Counted from the first letter of the stretch, positions 45,533 through 57,847 are shown. The stretch: 64,000 bases of DNA from Diphasiastrum complanatum (GCA_029204225.1 CM055097.1:28819192-28883191), one strand, 5' to 3'. Notes: generated from the letters alone by a model not told the origin. Program-made: numbers and translations.

Positions 45533-48145
45533 ATGGCTTCAATCAGCAGCATGCAGAGCAAGATCTGCACAATACTTGATTCCTCAGGATCTAACTTTCT
45601 AGCCTAGAAAGTTAAGAGATCTTTGAAACTCAAGGGTGAAGGACTATTCCCTTGGGTGGATGGCACAGAAGAAATGCCTATGACAACAAGCAAGGAGCTA
45701 CATGAATGGAGGGAGAAAAATGACAAGGCAGTAGCCTTGCTATCATCTTCCATCAAAGATAGTCTCACACTTGACCTGGCTACACTCTCCAAAGCTAAGA
45801 AGATGTGGGATGCATTACTCACCAGATTTCAGACAAAATCAAGAAGTCAAATCATGATGCTGAAAGATCAGTTGACGAATTTGCAGTGGGATGGAAAAGA
45901 CCTCACTTCTTTCGTAAGAAAGATGAAGGATCTATCTCTGTCACTACATAACTCTGGAACAGACAACGTTGTGTTAGCTGAAAAGCAGCTCACGTATCTA
46001 TTGAGAGCCTTATCCAGATCATTCCAGATGACAAAAACCATGCTCGTGAAAGATCCTACCATAAACCTCAAAAAGGCGATTGTCGAGATTCGAGAGGAAG
46101 TCGAGGTTAGAGAACATCTTGATCACAAAGATGGTTCTGACCAGGACCTCTACGACAGCAAAGAAAAATCAAAGAAGCATTGTAAGCCTAAGAGGGAGTC
46201 CAATCAGAGGCAAGATCGTGACCAACAAGCAGAGGGAACAAGCAAAGTCAATTGGAAGACCAAAGGGAGGTTGAAACAACAAGATGCAGACAAGAAGACT
46301 TGTGTGAGATGCAGAAGAGACGGGCATACAGTAGATACCTGTGGGCTCAATCCCAAGATTGAGTGTATCTATTGCCACAAGAAAGGTCACGCAGCCATGG
46401 ATTGCCGCCAGAACCCGCGAAACAAGTCAGCACAGAACAGACAAGAGAACATCAATAGTTCATCCTATGTCGAGGAGCCCGAGAGCTCGAATATGGGGAA
46501 GAAAGAACGAACAGAAATTGTTTGACGACCTATACCTGTGAAGACATGTGTGCAACATCAACATTTGACACACATGAGGTGATCCTAGATTCAGGAGCCA
46601 CCTCACACTTCGTGACATCAAGATGAATCACGTCTAATTTCAGAAGTGCAGATCCATCAAGATTCATAGTTCTTGGAGATGGATCTAGACATCAAGTGAA
46701 TAGTACTGGTGCACTATGGCTCAACAACAATGGTAGAGACAGATGACTTGAAGACGTTCTGTTCGTGCCTACTCTGCAACAAGACTTGCTCTCTGTAGCA
46801 AGAATAGCAGATGTTGGGATGCGTGTGACATTTTTTGATGAAGCATGCAATGTGATTGATGCCAGTACCAGTACTCTCATCGCTCAAGGCAAAAGGAAAG
46901 GGAACCTATATCATCTGAAGGTACGCCTGCCTGTAGATTAGGTGCATCAGACTCATGACAACTCACCAAACACCCTGTGGCACAGAAGACTCTACCACAT
47001 GAACTCAATGGATTTCTACCAGGCAAGCCATCATGGAGCGATAAAAGAGATTAGCATTTCGAATGCAACCAATTCGACCACCTGTGATGCATGTTTGAAG
47101 GGCAAGATGTCACGCACACCATTCATCACAGACTCCTATAAAACGACAAAGATTCTGGATCTAGTGCACTCTGACATTTGCGGACCATTCAACGTGACCT
47201 CAGTAGGAGGTTCAAAGTATTACATAACCTTCATTGATGATTATAACAAATTTTCCAGAGTGTATTTCATTCAGAAGAAATCTGAAGCACTTGATAAATT
47301 CACAGAATATGTGAATTGGGCAGAAAGATGCACAGGCAACAAAGTGAAGCAGATCAGAACAAATCGAGGTGGCGAATACATCTCGAATTGCTTCAAACAC
47401 TTTTGCAATGATCGTGGCATCATTCACAGGAGAACTACAGCCTACACACTGCAACACAATGTTGTTGCTGAATGAAAGAACAAGACCCTAATGGAAGCAA
47501 CCAGATGCATGATGGCCTACTCAAAAGCTCCAAGGGCACTATGGGCTGAAGCAGTAGCTATAGCCGCATACATCCAGAACAGAACAGACAAGTCTGGTGT
47601 TCCTCACACGACACCACATGAGCTATGGTGGGGTAGAAAGCCCAACCTGCCTCACGTCATAATCTTTGGTTGTGCAGCTTATGCACATATTCCTGATAAG
47701 CTTCGAAAGAAGCTTGATGAGAAAGCTGAGCAGGGATTCCTGGTAGGTTATGACAACAACTCGTCATACTACAAAGTCTACATGCCAGACACAAACACTG
47801 TGAAAAGAATGAGAGATGTCAAATTCGATGAGAGCAGGACAATGGCCAATGACGATCCTGTCAGCTACGAAGTTCTAGAGAGACAATATTATGACCTGCC
47901 ACCAACGATAGAGGGAGCAGAGGATGAATACAAAAATGAAAATTTTTGAGTCGTCTCTCATTCGAGTGACGAATCTGAGGAAGAAAGATTCGAGAGGCAA
48001 CATGCTGCCGCAGTTCCTGTAAACCAAGATGGTTCTGGACCGAGCAGAGCAGACAAGGGCAAAGGCATAGTTGTAGTTGGCCCTGGAATAGCTGCACCAG
48101 TTGCTTTGCATCCTGCACGGCCTTGTCCACTTGATCTTGGGCGTA
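45533..48145 (+). pseudogene. Copia Gag-protease-integrase with few disruptions, truncated before RT
   Basis: Gag starts at ATG 45,533 (MASISSMQSKICTILDSS), has one stop near 45,605, then runs open to 46,525 with LWQ-type UBN2 sequence and two CCHC knuckles (CVRCRRDGHTVDTC, CIYCHKKGHAAMDC). Protease has VILDSGATSHFV (about 46,580). GAG-pre-integrase has TLWHRRLYHMNSMDF. Integrase has HSDICGPFNV, FIDDYNKFSR, IRTNRGGEYIS (Asn for the usual Ser/Asp context) and FGCAAYAHIPDKLRKK. About five single stops interrupt it. It ends at about 48,145, where minus-strand Gypsy sequence begins. No RT or RNase H. A different Copia family from the other copies. Confidence 0.9.
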
Positions 48146-48153
48146 AGCGCATT

Positions 48154-48996
48154 CTACAGTGAGCTGACATAGTCTTCTAGGCGATTAGCCAATTGTTGTG
48201 CCATCTTCTTCTCAACTTCAGACTTAGCTTCATGTTGCTTGGCGATCTTCAACTCTTTGTCTAGCTGAATAACTTTCTGGCTGATGAGAGTATTCTCAGA
48301 TCCCATATCTGAGATGTGCTGTTCCATTTCTTTTTTCTTATCTAGCATAGACTGGATCACATACGCAAGCCTTGAGACCAAACTGAGAGCATCACCATAA
48401 TCTATTGTTGTGGAGGTGGTAGCAGTAGAAGGACCTGGTGGTACTATCCCTGGTTGGCGTGGAGCAAGTGCCTATACCTCTTCTTCTTCAAAGAGGTCTT
48501 CTTCTTCATAGCCCTCAGGCACTATGGTGTCAAACTGCTTTGTTTGCCAGCTTGCTTGACCCGAATTGTGGCTGGTGCGGCTTCAACTTGTTGGAGTTCA
48601 AAGGGCGTAGGGCTTTGGGACATTAAAAAACATCTGAGGCTCGAACATGTCCATGAAATACTGGGTATTTGAGAAAACAACTTTTGTGTGTGGAGGTGAG
48701 GCGGCCTGGGTAGCTGTGATGGGAATGGTAGCCCCAATGGTCACAGACTATCCGTGAGAGGAAGCAGAGGCAAGGCAAGCATCCGAGGTAGGGGAAATAG
48801 GTAGTTCGGTGCGAGTAGCAGCAGGGGGTGGAAGTGCAACTGAAGATGTTTGCCTAGTACAACGTCGTGATGCAAAAGGCAAGTTAGGAATGATGATCTC
48901 GCTGTGTGGACAACATCGAGTATGTGAGCTAGATGCCTGTTGAGATGACTCAGTTGGTGCTTCTTCATAGACCAAAACAGTGATTTTATAAGTCAT
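48154..48996 (-). pseudogene. Extra post-integrase ORF of the Gypsy element (coiled coil)
   Basis: In one frame from ATG 48,996 (MTYKITVLVYEEAPTESS) to the stop at 48,154, about 280 codons with four single stops. The N-terminal half is Ser/Pro/Thr-rich; the middle has acidic blocks (GYEEEDLFEEEE); the C-terminal 75 codons (MLDKKKEMEQHISDMGSEN ... KKMAQQLANRLEDYVSSL) form a clear heptad-type coiled coil. It is encoded on the same strand as Gag-Pol, 0.26 kb after integrase. No known family recognised. Some plant Gypsy lineages carry additional sense ORFs after integrase, and this may be one. Confidence 0.55.
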
Positions 48997-49257
48997 TTTC
49001 CATCAAAAATTATCTTTTTGAAAATATTTTCCTTCTTTCTTTTTCCATTTTGATGACTTTTCTGACTCTTGCTCATCAGTCTTTCCTCATTTTTTTTTGT
49101 TTACTGTCTTTTCCAAACAAAGTTAACAATTAAGTAGTGAAACCATAAAAAATTGAAAAAAGAATAAAAATAAAAATCGTTTGGATCATGCTTGTTGAAC
49201 TAGTGGAGCAGGCTATCAAAACTTGCGTGATTGGTTGCCATTCACAGGAGTATCAAA

Positions 49258-50425
49258 CTATTTTCCGTCCAAGTGCTCAAGAATCACTGTTCCATAGTTT
49301 AGGATTTCGCTCACTTTATACGGGCCTTCACATGTAAACTTCAATTTTTTCTTGATCAGCTTGGTTTTGTACATCAGTGCGAGATCTCCTACATTCAGAT
49401 CTTTTTTGTGCAATCGACGATCATGCCATGCCTTATGGCGGGCTTTCTCTGCTGCTAACGCATGAACTGCCATCAATCTTGTTTCACACAATTTGTACAA
49501 CACTTCATGACGGTTGTAAAGACTTATCATGATTTAACCGTTTTGTTGCTACTATGCGTAAAGATGGTATTAAAAATTCAATCGGCATGACAACATCTTG
49601 ACCACAAACCAGTTGAAAGGGTGTTTGATTTGTACTACTTTTGTATGCGGTTCTGAATGCCCATAATGCTGCATGCAGTTTATGTTCCCAATCAGATCGA
49701 CTCGCTTCAACTTTTTTTGTCATAATAGTGTAGAGAATCTTATTGGAAGATTCAGCTTGGCCATTTCCTCTGGGATAATAAGGAGTGCTAAATCTGTGTA
49801 TAACAAAAAAATCTTCCAGTAAACATTTTATTGTTTGATTAACAAAGTGTGTACCCTGGTCACTGACGATCTCGATCGGACATCCAAATCTGATAATAAT
49901 ATTTTCATAGAGAAACTTGGCCTTAGATTTTGCATCAGCAACTTTGATATCTTTGGCTTCAACCCACTTGGTCATATAATCAGTTGCCACGATAATGTAT
50001 TGGGCCTGAGATCCTCGCGTGGTAGGATGAATAGGACCAACATAATCCAGTCCCCATTTTTCAAATGGCACTTGCAATAAAACCGGATGTAAGGGTTCAT
50101 AGTTCTGTCTGGTAGGCCGTCGTGCTCACTAGCAAACATCACATGTCTAAATATATTTTTTTGTGTCCTCATGAAACGTAGGCCACCAACAACCTGATTG
50201 CAAAAGTTTGCGAATAATAACATCTGTAGATAAGTGTCCTCCACGCATGCCATCATGTGAAAACGTGATTAAATCTGGTATTTCATGCGGTAAAACACAT
50301 ATACGTAGAATATTGTCTGATCCATAACAATATAATTGCCCTACATTCAATTGATAAGGTTGAGTCTTATGAATCAATTGTCTCTTCTGTACTTTTGTCA
50401 AAGAGTCATTCAGTTGTCCTAGCAT
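49258..50425 (-). pseudogene. Gypsy integrase
   Basis: From high to low coordinates: zinc-binding H2C2 region (LITFSHDGMRGGHLSTDVI ... CWWPTFHEDTKKYI), a short disrupted stretch, catalytic core from 50,077 (WGLDYVGPIHP; VSDQGTHFVNQ; STPYYPRGNGQAESSNK), giving the D-D-E residues, and a C-terminal part (KARHKAWHDRRLHKKDLNVGDLALMY; FTCEGPYKVSEI) in a second frame after 49,530. A frameshift near 49,510 and stops in the zinc region break it. The GNGQAE box matches the scrap at 1.6 kb. Confidence 0.9.
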
Positions 50426-50536
50426 CAGGTACTCAACAATATCCGCTGCCTACTCATGTACTGCTTCTACATAGAATAATGCAACGTCTGGTAATTCAAC
50501 ATCCACCTCAGGATTAACTGGTGCGGATTCTATTCC

Positions 50537-51875
50537 CTAAAAGTAGTCGGCTAGATAATGTTGTTTCCCCTTTCGAACCACAATTCGAAAGTCAAATTTA
50601 GTCAATAACAGTAACCATCTTGCAATACGTCCAATATTGCACGTCTTGTTTACCAAGTAAAGTAACGGCTGGTGATCCATATAAAATACAAAGTGTGTTT
50701 CCATGAGGTAATGACGAAATTTTTGTACAGAAAAAATCATGGCTAACGCTTCATGTTTTGTTGTTGAATAGTTCTTCTCCGGATATGTAAGCTGTCTGTT
50801 TGCAAATCGTATTGGATAGTCCTTTTTATAGTCACTTGGCTATGCCAAAACTAATCCAATTGCATGTTTCGAGGCATCAGTGTGAACATGAAACTCAATT
50901 GTCCAATCTAGAGAACAAAGTATTGGTGCTGAAATTAATGTTTTTTTTAATTTTTCAAAGGCTTCTAACGCCTCTACTGTCCAAATAGGAACAATACTTA
51001 GTTTGTATATAGGTCTTGCTAAATCCGCAAAGAAGATAATAAAAAATCGATAGTAGTTCGCATGATCCATAAACACATAAACTCCACGAATTGTTGTTGG
51101 CAGTGGCAATTCCACCATAACCTTGATTTTAGAATGATTTGTGGCAATGCCATGTCGCGATATCACATGCCCAAGCACAACTCCGTGGGAAATCCATATC
51201 TGCCATTTTTTTTGGATTCAGGAAGATTTGATACTTGTGACATCTTTCAAATACGTTTTGCAATCGATCCAGGTGGTCTATATCTGTACTATGGACTCCC
51301 AGGTTATCCAGGTAAATTTCAAGAAATTTCTGTAGATAATCTTTAAAAGCAAATTGCATTAGTCTTTGGAACGATCTTGGTGCATTACAGAGTCCAAACG
51401 GCATTACTTTGTAAGCAAAGGTGCCCCATTCTATTGCAAAAGCGGTTTTGTGGCGATCTGCAGGTGCAATCTTAACCTGGTTGTAACCACTAAATCCATC
51501 TAGGAAACTATAAGCTTCCGCTCCAGCAAGGCGATCCAAAATGCTTTCAGTAAAACGTAACGAAAAGTGATCCTTCCTCGTCACTTTGTTCAAGGCCTTG
51601 AGATTCACACAAATTTTCAATTTCCCATTCTTCTTAGGAACAATGACAATCGGTGAAACCCATTCTGTATGCTTGATATAATAAATGAAGTCGACGTCAA
51701 GAAGTCTTTGAAGCTTTATCAAATCCACAATATTAGGATTACAATGATAGAACTTTGTAACCTTTGGAACTGCATCAGGTACTAAAGATATGATGTGTTC
51801 AATACCTGACGTCTGAATATGCTTCAGATCTTGATAAGTCCATGCAAAGCAATCTTGATACTTAATAAGTAACAT
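50537..51875 (-). pseudogene. Gypsy reverse transcriptase and RNase H
   Basis: RT starts at about 51,700 (WVSPIVIVPKKNGKLKICVN, AYSFLDGFSGYNQ, FAYKVMPFGLCNAPRSFQRL). The catalytic box reads FLEIYLDNLGVHS: the usual F/Y-x-D-D is L-D-N, so the second Asp is lost. A frameshift lies near 51,180. The RT connection (MLGHVISRHGIATNHSK) and RNase H (EFHVHTDASKHAIGLVLA; METHFVFYMDHQPLLYLV) follow; the RNase H is interrupted by a frame change between 50,840 and 50,740. Confidence 0.9.
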
Positions 51876-52640
51876 TCAAAGAGCTTGAAATTGTTTAGAA
51901 TTAAGTCGTGATCCAACTTGTAGAATCTTTTCTAGTTCTCCTAGTTCAACAAGATTCATAGCATGTGTCCTAGTTGGGCCATTGTAAATATCTTTGGACT
52001 CTGGCACCTGTTCTACGAGTTCATGATGTGCTTTGGGTAACATGATAACCACATCATCCAGTGTATAACGTTTAAAATGTTCAGGCATATCATGCTGGAC
52101 TACATCTGCTTGTTCTTTATCAAAAGGACTTGTATTGGATCGTTGCTTAGCCTTCTTAGTAGGAATTGATCATGGAACTGATGACTTTTGAGAAGATAAA
52201 CTCTTCTACGAAGGTGAAGACTTCCTAGACGATGATGTCTTGCTAGAACTCTGACTTGTAGAAACATCCTTGACTTTTTCTTAGCAATTATCCAATAAGG
52301 GTGGCACATTCTTTGAATCAATCTTTTGAGGAGGACACTCCCATTTCAGGACCGTATTATAATGTTGCTTGGCTTGTTTCTTCATCATTGACCCTGTGAT
52401 CCTATCTTCCTTCAATATAACTGCTTTTGGTGGTTTTATTGTTGATTCATTAGGAATATTACGTATTCCAAATCTGGCCAGATCCATATGATTTAGAATA
52501 TGCTCATCAGTAAGTTTCGCATTGTCATCATAAGTCAAGGCATGACTCACATGAATGAGTTCATCTTCAATCGGATCTCGTATAGGTTCCGTTGATATCC
52601 AAGCTACATTCAGCACATTCAATGGAAAAGTTCGATCCAA
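51876..52640 (-). pseudogene. Gypsy protease-RT linker region
   Basis: Three minus-strand frames between protease and RT, broken by stops near 52,281, 52,100 and 51,876. They include ISTEPIRDPIEDELIHVS and MPEHFKRYTLDDVVIMLPK. There is no catalytic motif. It lies at the position of the long linker found in plant Gypsy polyproteins. Confidence 0.6.
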
Positions 52641-52687
52641 GGTGAAATTTTGCTCAAATCTGACTGATTATCTTGTTGACACATATA

Positions 52688-53175
52688 TCATGCTATACAG
52701 TCAATCGTAGCAATAGTTTCATTCCAGTTGACAGTATTGGTTTGAGAATCGTAATGAACTCCCAAATTTTTCTCTGGTCGGTCACAAGTATGATCCATTG
52801 TTGATGAATCATCATCCTCTTTTTGAACCACTAGTTTGATAGTCCAAGTTGCAGGATCAACCTTGACTTCACGTTCACGATTTTCAAAAGTGATTTTCCC
52901 GGTACTCCAGTTATGAATTACTTGCGCAACTCGTAACCGTGGGCATCCCAATAGGACTCGATAGACATTTGGTGCTTCTGGTAAGTCCATTACTACGAAA
53001 GTAATGACGAACTGTACTCTGGCAATTTTGACAGGTATATCTTCAACCATTCCTCCCGGACAGCTAGCTTAATGACAAAGGTGGCAGGTTTTATCTTTGT
53101 AAGGCCCATTTTGCACATCGCTTTGTAGAAATCAGATTAACTCCTAAACCGCCATCTATCATAGCTGCTTCATTA
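52688..53175 (-). pseudogene. Gypsy aspartic protease
   Basis: The active-site region AAMIDGGLGVNLI (about 53,135-53,170) is followed by a frameshift near 53,060 and then VRVQFVITFVVMDLPEAPN-like sequence and the flap/C-terminal box VLLGCPRLRVAQVIHNW. The D-G-G-x-G variant is usual for the plant Athila/Tat group. A second, decayed copy of this region lies at 10.9-11.4 kb. Confidence 0.8.
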
Positions 53176-53258
53176 GAAAATTGTCTATGTAGTATTGACA
53201 GAGTGATATCTTTTTGTTCACTTTCCCAAGCTGCTCTAACATGGAGTACTTCATTAGA

Positions 53259-53528
53259 TTATTCAAATCCAGCAGAAAAAAGTGGCTCCTGATGAATTTC
53301 TGATTCAGCTTGAGTTAACTTTTGTGCTAATACTTCTTTTGCTTTTGGCACCAACTTCAGGAACTCTCCCAACGAAATATTGATCTTACTAGACAAAATA
53401 TTCATGAGCAGTTCTATTTGTGGTGCTTCCAGTTTAGTCATCTTGAAAGGTTCTTCCTCCCGAATTGCATCATCCATAGCATTTTGCAAAAGTGCGTACT
53501 CATTATGGCATTGATTCTTGAGGAGCAT
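53259..53528 (-). pseudogene. Gypsy Gag remnant (C-terminal)
   Basis: 89 open codons (MLLKNQCHNEYALLQNAMDD to QEPLFSAGFE), just upstream of protease. The helical, charged composition suits the C-terminal Gag or spacer. The rest of Gag is not recognisable; the remaining 1.2 kb to the primer site has no long frame, so most of Gag may be deleted. Confidence 0.45.
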
Positions 53529-53529
53529 C

Positions 53530-54737
53530 TCCAGGGGCAGCCATCTTAGATTAAATCAAGTAGACAATGAGATTGGATCTAGATTTTCAATCAAAACTAT
53601 CTCAGATCAAATCTGCTGGATCTCTTCTACTTGACAAGAATTAAATTCCTATATCGTGAAATTTTTTTTACGAAATTTAACCACTCGATACTTCTCAAAA
53701 ATGAGAAATTTCTCAGAATCAAAATCAGACTGTATCAAATTTGATCCAAAATTTGACAGGGACTTGATCTAGAAAATAAGAACCTAAAAATAGAACTGTA
53801 GAAGGTTCCCTAGACGAAGATTCACTCAGTGAAAGTTCAACAATGCTATTTTTGAAAAAAAACTCTCCAATCAGATTTTTCTGACAAATTCTATAGAAAT
53901 AACTTTTGCTGAACTCTCAAACTCAGAATCTGGCACAGATAAAGCTAGGGTAGAACTGGCGAAGGTTTTTGGCACACAAAAACACAGTTTTTGTAGTTTG
54001 GCGAGGGTAGAAATACAAATTTTCTATGATCTGGATAGGATGAATGTTTGTCAAACTCAAAAATAGTAATTTACCATAAATAGAATGATCTGGAAACTCG
54101 GATAAGGTTCCGGCAAAGAATCAAGAGTAATATTGGTATTTTTGCAAAAAAGAGACTTTCTTGACAAAAATATGACAATATGACAATTGAAACCTCTGAG
54201 AAACCTTCTATTTCTGATATTATTCTTTGTCGACCTGGCAATAGATAGATCTAAATCACACCTATGCCCAGTGAATCGGACAAATGTTATTTTTCTTTAT
54301 TTTTAGGGTTTTGGTGATTTTTTGGTGTTTTTTGATGGTTTTTTTGTTGTTTCTGGAAATCTGCTGGAAAGGATTGTTCGCCCTTCAAACTGAAGGTTTT
54401 GTGTTCAAAACCGAAGGCGCCTACAACTTGATGAACATTTCCTGAAATATGGCAAAAAGTTATCAGCTCTAATGATGAGTTTTGGCTTCTTTTGACCAAA
54501 ATCTGGCAGATTTGACCGATTTTTGTTTTCTTTTTCTGATATCTCACATTGGTAATCTAAATAGCTTCCCATGTTCCACAATTAGATTCAATTTCAAACA
54601 AGCAAATTCACTCAAATCAAGCAAAATCACTCCCAAACTAACCCTAAATGCAGCTTTAACACTATTCATGCCACGACAAGGTGCCTAATGCAAGCTCACC
54701 ATCCAACAAACATGCTACAAATTGAAAAATTGGTGTA
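53530..54737 (-). other. Gypsy leader region, no gene
   Basis: AT-rich, no supportable frame or motif. It lies between the primer-binding site and the Gag remnant. Confidence 0.5.
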
Positions 54738-54757
54738 GCTCCCCAACAACGGCGCCA
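54738..54757 (-). promoter_or_regulatory. Gypsy primer-binding site
   Basis: The minus strand reads TGGCGCCGTTGTTGGGGAGC, four bases after the LTR end. TGGCGCCGTTG is the primer site typical of plant Tat/Athila Gypsy elements and fixes the element's orientation as minus. Confidence 0.85.
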
Positions 54758-54761
54758 AAAT

Positions 54762-55432
54762 TGTAGTGGGTTTCTTTCCTTGCCTATTCTCAACCCAAGA
54801 TCTAATCAATCTAGCATCGAGGAGATGAAGCTAGGTGTCACATGTAGATTCGTTCCCATGAGAGCGATAGCATAGTCTAGATTTCAGCATGAATGGAAGA
54901 TTCACATCTTACTCTACCATCTATTAACCCTAAACATTAACACTACTCCATTAACACTAGATCCACAATGAAAATAGCTTACTCTTTCTCTCTCTCTCCT
55001 TGTCTCTCTCATAAAAAGTATAAAAACATGCAATCCCAATAACAATCAGATCCAAGAATTACAAACACAATAAAAGCATAAGAGATAGAGGAAAAGTGAT
55101 AGAGAGCAAGGACATTCATAAATCCATTTCACAAGAGAACCATTATGCTTTATTGAAATGAAGATATGTACATGTGTAGGAACTCAAGTTGGTCCCTTTT
55201 TATAGTAGAGAGGAGGACCTTGGCCTCTGAATCCTATTGGTCCACTCCCTCATTACTCAAATTAAACAAAGAGTGGAAACCATCCAAATTGGATGGAAAC
55301 CCAACTTTATTCACTAACTTGACATTTAGGCCCTGCAATATTAAAAGTCCCGCAAAAAGGCCTAAAGTCCTTTTATTGACTATCTAATTAATCAAATCTC
55401 TATGTGATCATCGGGTTGGACTTACACATGCA
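54762..55432 (-). mobile_element. Gypsy 5' LTR
   Basis: Minus-strand start TGCATGTGTAAG at 55,432 and end CCCACTACA at 54,762, giving 671 bp. A TATA box, TATAAAAAG, is read on the minus strand near 55,199-55,207. The LTR start cuts straight into the ParB-like gene of element B. No 3' LTR was found; the element is cut at about 48,150. Confidence 0.7.
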
Positions 55433-55439
55433 GGTTGCC

Positions 55440-56765
55440 AAATCCCTCTCACTTATTAACTAGGGTTAGAGTTTCCTTGGGATCTGCAAACCCTCCAACA
55501 ATCTCACTCTTTGAATGGCTATCATCTTTATATAAGTGTGTATTCATGATCAATGTTGTGGTCCCAAGCAAGAAGCTGGCCTCCTCAACACTTAGGCCAG
55601 CAAAAACAATGACACTAACTTGCCTTAAGGACAATATGTCGGGATATTCAAGAGAAAGTCCTTTTCTGGCCTGTAAGCTGTGGATACCACCCAAAACAAA
55701 AAAATCATAAAAATCATTAAATTTAACATGAAAATTTGTTATTGTCGGACATATAGCAAGATCAACAAGAACAATAAATGGAGTCACTATTGCCTGAGTC
55801 AGTCTTTAAATTTTATTTTTAAATTATGTACATGAGAGTTGTTAGGTTCCCTAACCTCCAAGGGCCTGTCGTTAGTCAGAGGGCCAATAGGAGACCTCTC
55901 ACATTGTTCAATGTCCAAGATAAATGTAGTTTCTTGGACCTTTTTGGCTTCATGGACTAAGGCACGCAATTTTACCATGTCTCTGTTGTGGACGCATCAT
56001 GCTTAATGGTAGCTCTAGGTAAATTCATGCTACCTGATGGAGGAGAGGGTTTTTTCAAGACTCTGGGACCTATGCCTTTGGGAGTCATGCTTTTGAATTT
56101 CCCAGTTTTGTTATAGGAGATGTTAAAGCATCAATAAAGATAGTTTCAACTTGGCTACGGTTTCTCTTAGGGGGAGAGAGGATGGTTGTATCTTTGGAGG
56201 ACTCCAGGGGTTGGGAGTCCTTTTGTGAGGAGGAGGCCAAGCCCTTATGAGAGAACATTGATCTTATGGGCCTCGGCAAAACAGGGTCCTCTTTTCTCTC
56301 AAGCGCCTTAGCTAAAATCAAAATTGACGCTTTTAAGATCTGAAAAAAGTACAACAGTGAAAATGATTTAGATAAACCCATGACCAGCATAAAGATAGAC
56401 AAGATCTTTCAAAATCATTATGGTGAAAGAGAAAAAATAACTCACAAGGGTCTGCAATGCATCATCAAAGAAGTTTCTCACTATCGCATGCACACAAAGG
56501 TGTATCTTCATGAATCCATTCTATAAATAAGAATTTTTATCAATGGCTTTTAATGGGATCTTGGTAAAGCCAATGTCGTCATCTGCCACCAATACTTTGT
56601 GAAGCACATGAACTTGTGCTACAAAAGTAGTCAGCCCTTTGCTGACAGTCTCTACAGTCCAAAGAAAAAGATCTGTGAGTTTTTGATCCTCGTAGCCCTT
56701 TATGAAGATTGGATGGATTTACTGGTGGATGAACTCTAATTTGGGCCATCATGAAAAGATCTAAA
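55440..56765 (-). pseudogene. ParB/sulfiredoxin-like gene of composite element B (truncated, frameshifted)
   Basis: Exon 1 (about 56,765-56,446) ends at the same splice position as in element A (QTL|GTGAGT versus VTL|GTGAGT). Exon 2 starts at 56,339 after TTTTTTCAG (ILKASILILAKALERKED). The ParB-like region lies at 55,449-55,980: TTFILDIEQCERSPIG, REPNNSHVHN, IVTPFIVLVDLAI, FYDFFVLGGIHSLQARKGL. Comparison with element A shows the same linker order, one stop in exon 1, frameshifts near 56,100, 55,800 and 55,540, and loss of the C-terminal part where the Gypsy LTR begins at 55,432. The exon pattern and the GGIHSLQARK box shared by two diverged copies argue that the gene was once translated. Confidence 0.6.
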
Positions 56766-56887
56766 AGTCAACAGGCAACATTACTTTTGGTAAAAGATGC
56801 AAACACAAAATCTAAAAAAAGAAGATGCAAACACAAAATCTAGAAAATATATTTTGCAAATGTTGTCTTGACCTATGTCAAGCGGGG

Positions 56888-57223
56888 ACCTATGATGAGC
56901 ATAAGTCTTGTCTCGACCTATGCTGAGCATAGCGGGGACGTATGCTCAACATAAGTCTTATCTCGACCTATGCTTAGCATAGGTCAAGTGGAGACTTATG
57001 CTTAGCATAAGTCTTGCAAGAACTTTGAGCATAAGTCTTGTCTTGACCTATGTTCAGCATAGGTTGAGTCTCGACCTATGCTCAAGCCACCTATGCTCAG
57101 CATAGATTTACCAATGAATAGTGAAAAATAAAAACAAACGAGAAATAAATATTTATGAAAAACATTCATTACCTTGTAGCAAGGATTCAAATGGAGTTTT
57201 GTCAATCTATGCTAAGCATAAGA
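56888..57223. promoter_or_regulatory. Palindrome array B
   Basis: Eight full copies of the palindrome seen in array A: 56,888-56,906, 56,916-56,932, 56,938-56,956, 56,966-56,984, 56,994-57,012, 57,046-57,064, 57,089-57,107 and 57,206-57,223, plus half-sites near 57,021 and 57,074. Here several sites end in AAGT instead of AGGT, and the flanking text (GTCTTGTCTCGACC) is itself repeated, unlike in array A. The position relative to the ParB-like and transposase-like genes is the same. Confidence 0.85.
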
Positions 57224-57283
57224 TCAACAGAGAGCAAAGGCAGTGAAAAACGAGAGCTCCAGAGTGCAATTCGAGAAAACGAA

Positions 57284-57440
57284 TGGGCAAAGGTGACTTA
57301 TGTTGAGCGAAACGCCCTTAAATATTTTATGGGATGTGGGTAGTTGTTGTGCTGAGGGCAAAGGTGACTTATACCAGGCGAAACACCCTTGAAAATTTTT
57401 ACGGGTTGTGGGTAGACCATAGTGGATAGGTGTCGTGCTA
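57284..57440 (+). repeat. Two tandem 71-bp units
   Basis: AAGGTGACTTA occurs at about 57,290 and 57,361. The units share GCGAAAC(G/A)CCCTT, TTTTA(T/C)GGG and GTGGGTAG in the same order. It lies between array B and the telomere-like repeat and has no equivalent in element A that I can see. Confidence 0.75.
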
Positions 57441-57523
57441 AGTATTTGGCTTAGATTGTAGTGCTGACTCCTACGAACCATAACTTTGTAACAAAAAAAA
57501 CAAGTCAATATGTAAATTTGTTC

Positions 57524-57543
57524 CCTAACCCTAACCCTAAATC
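57524..57543 (+). repeat. Telomere-like repeat, element B
   Basis: CCCTAACCCTAACCCTAAAT, three units of the plant telomere-type repeat. Same position as the degenerate stretch at 38,640 in element A. Confidence 0.7.
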
Positions 57544-57847
57544 TACCTTGATTGTGACCTTGATCCTAAATCTCTGAGACTACTTAAGAAAGTGTTATTA
57601 GAACTGAACTCATTATCGACTCTTTCCTTGAAATATTTGATTTTGGTCTGATATTTATGGTCCTATGTTTTCTATGCATTTTGGCATACATCCAATCTGT
57701 GGAACCCATGGCCAACATTGCTTCTCATGCCAAGCAATTTTTTGTTTCTTTCGTGTTGCTTTGTTTTGGCATGTCTTGATCGTAAATGTAGCATTTCAAT
57801 TATCTTGCATCTCTTTAGGTGTGAACTAGTGTTTGACTATTTTTCAA

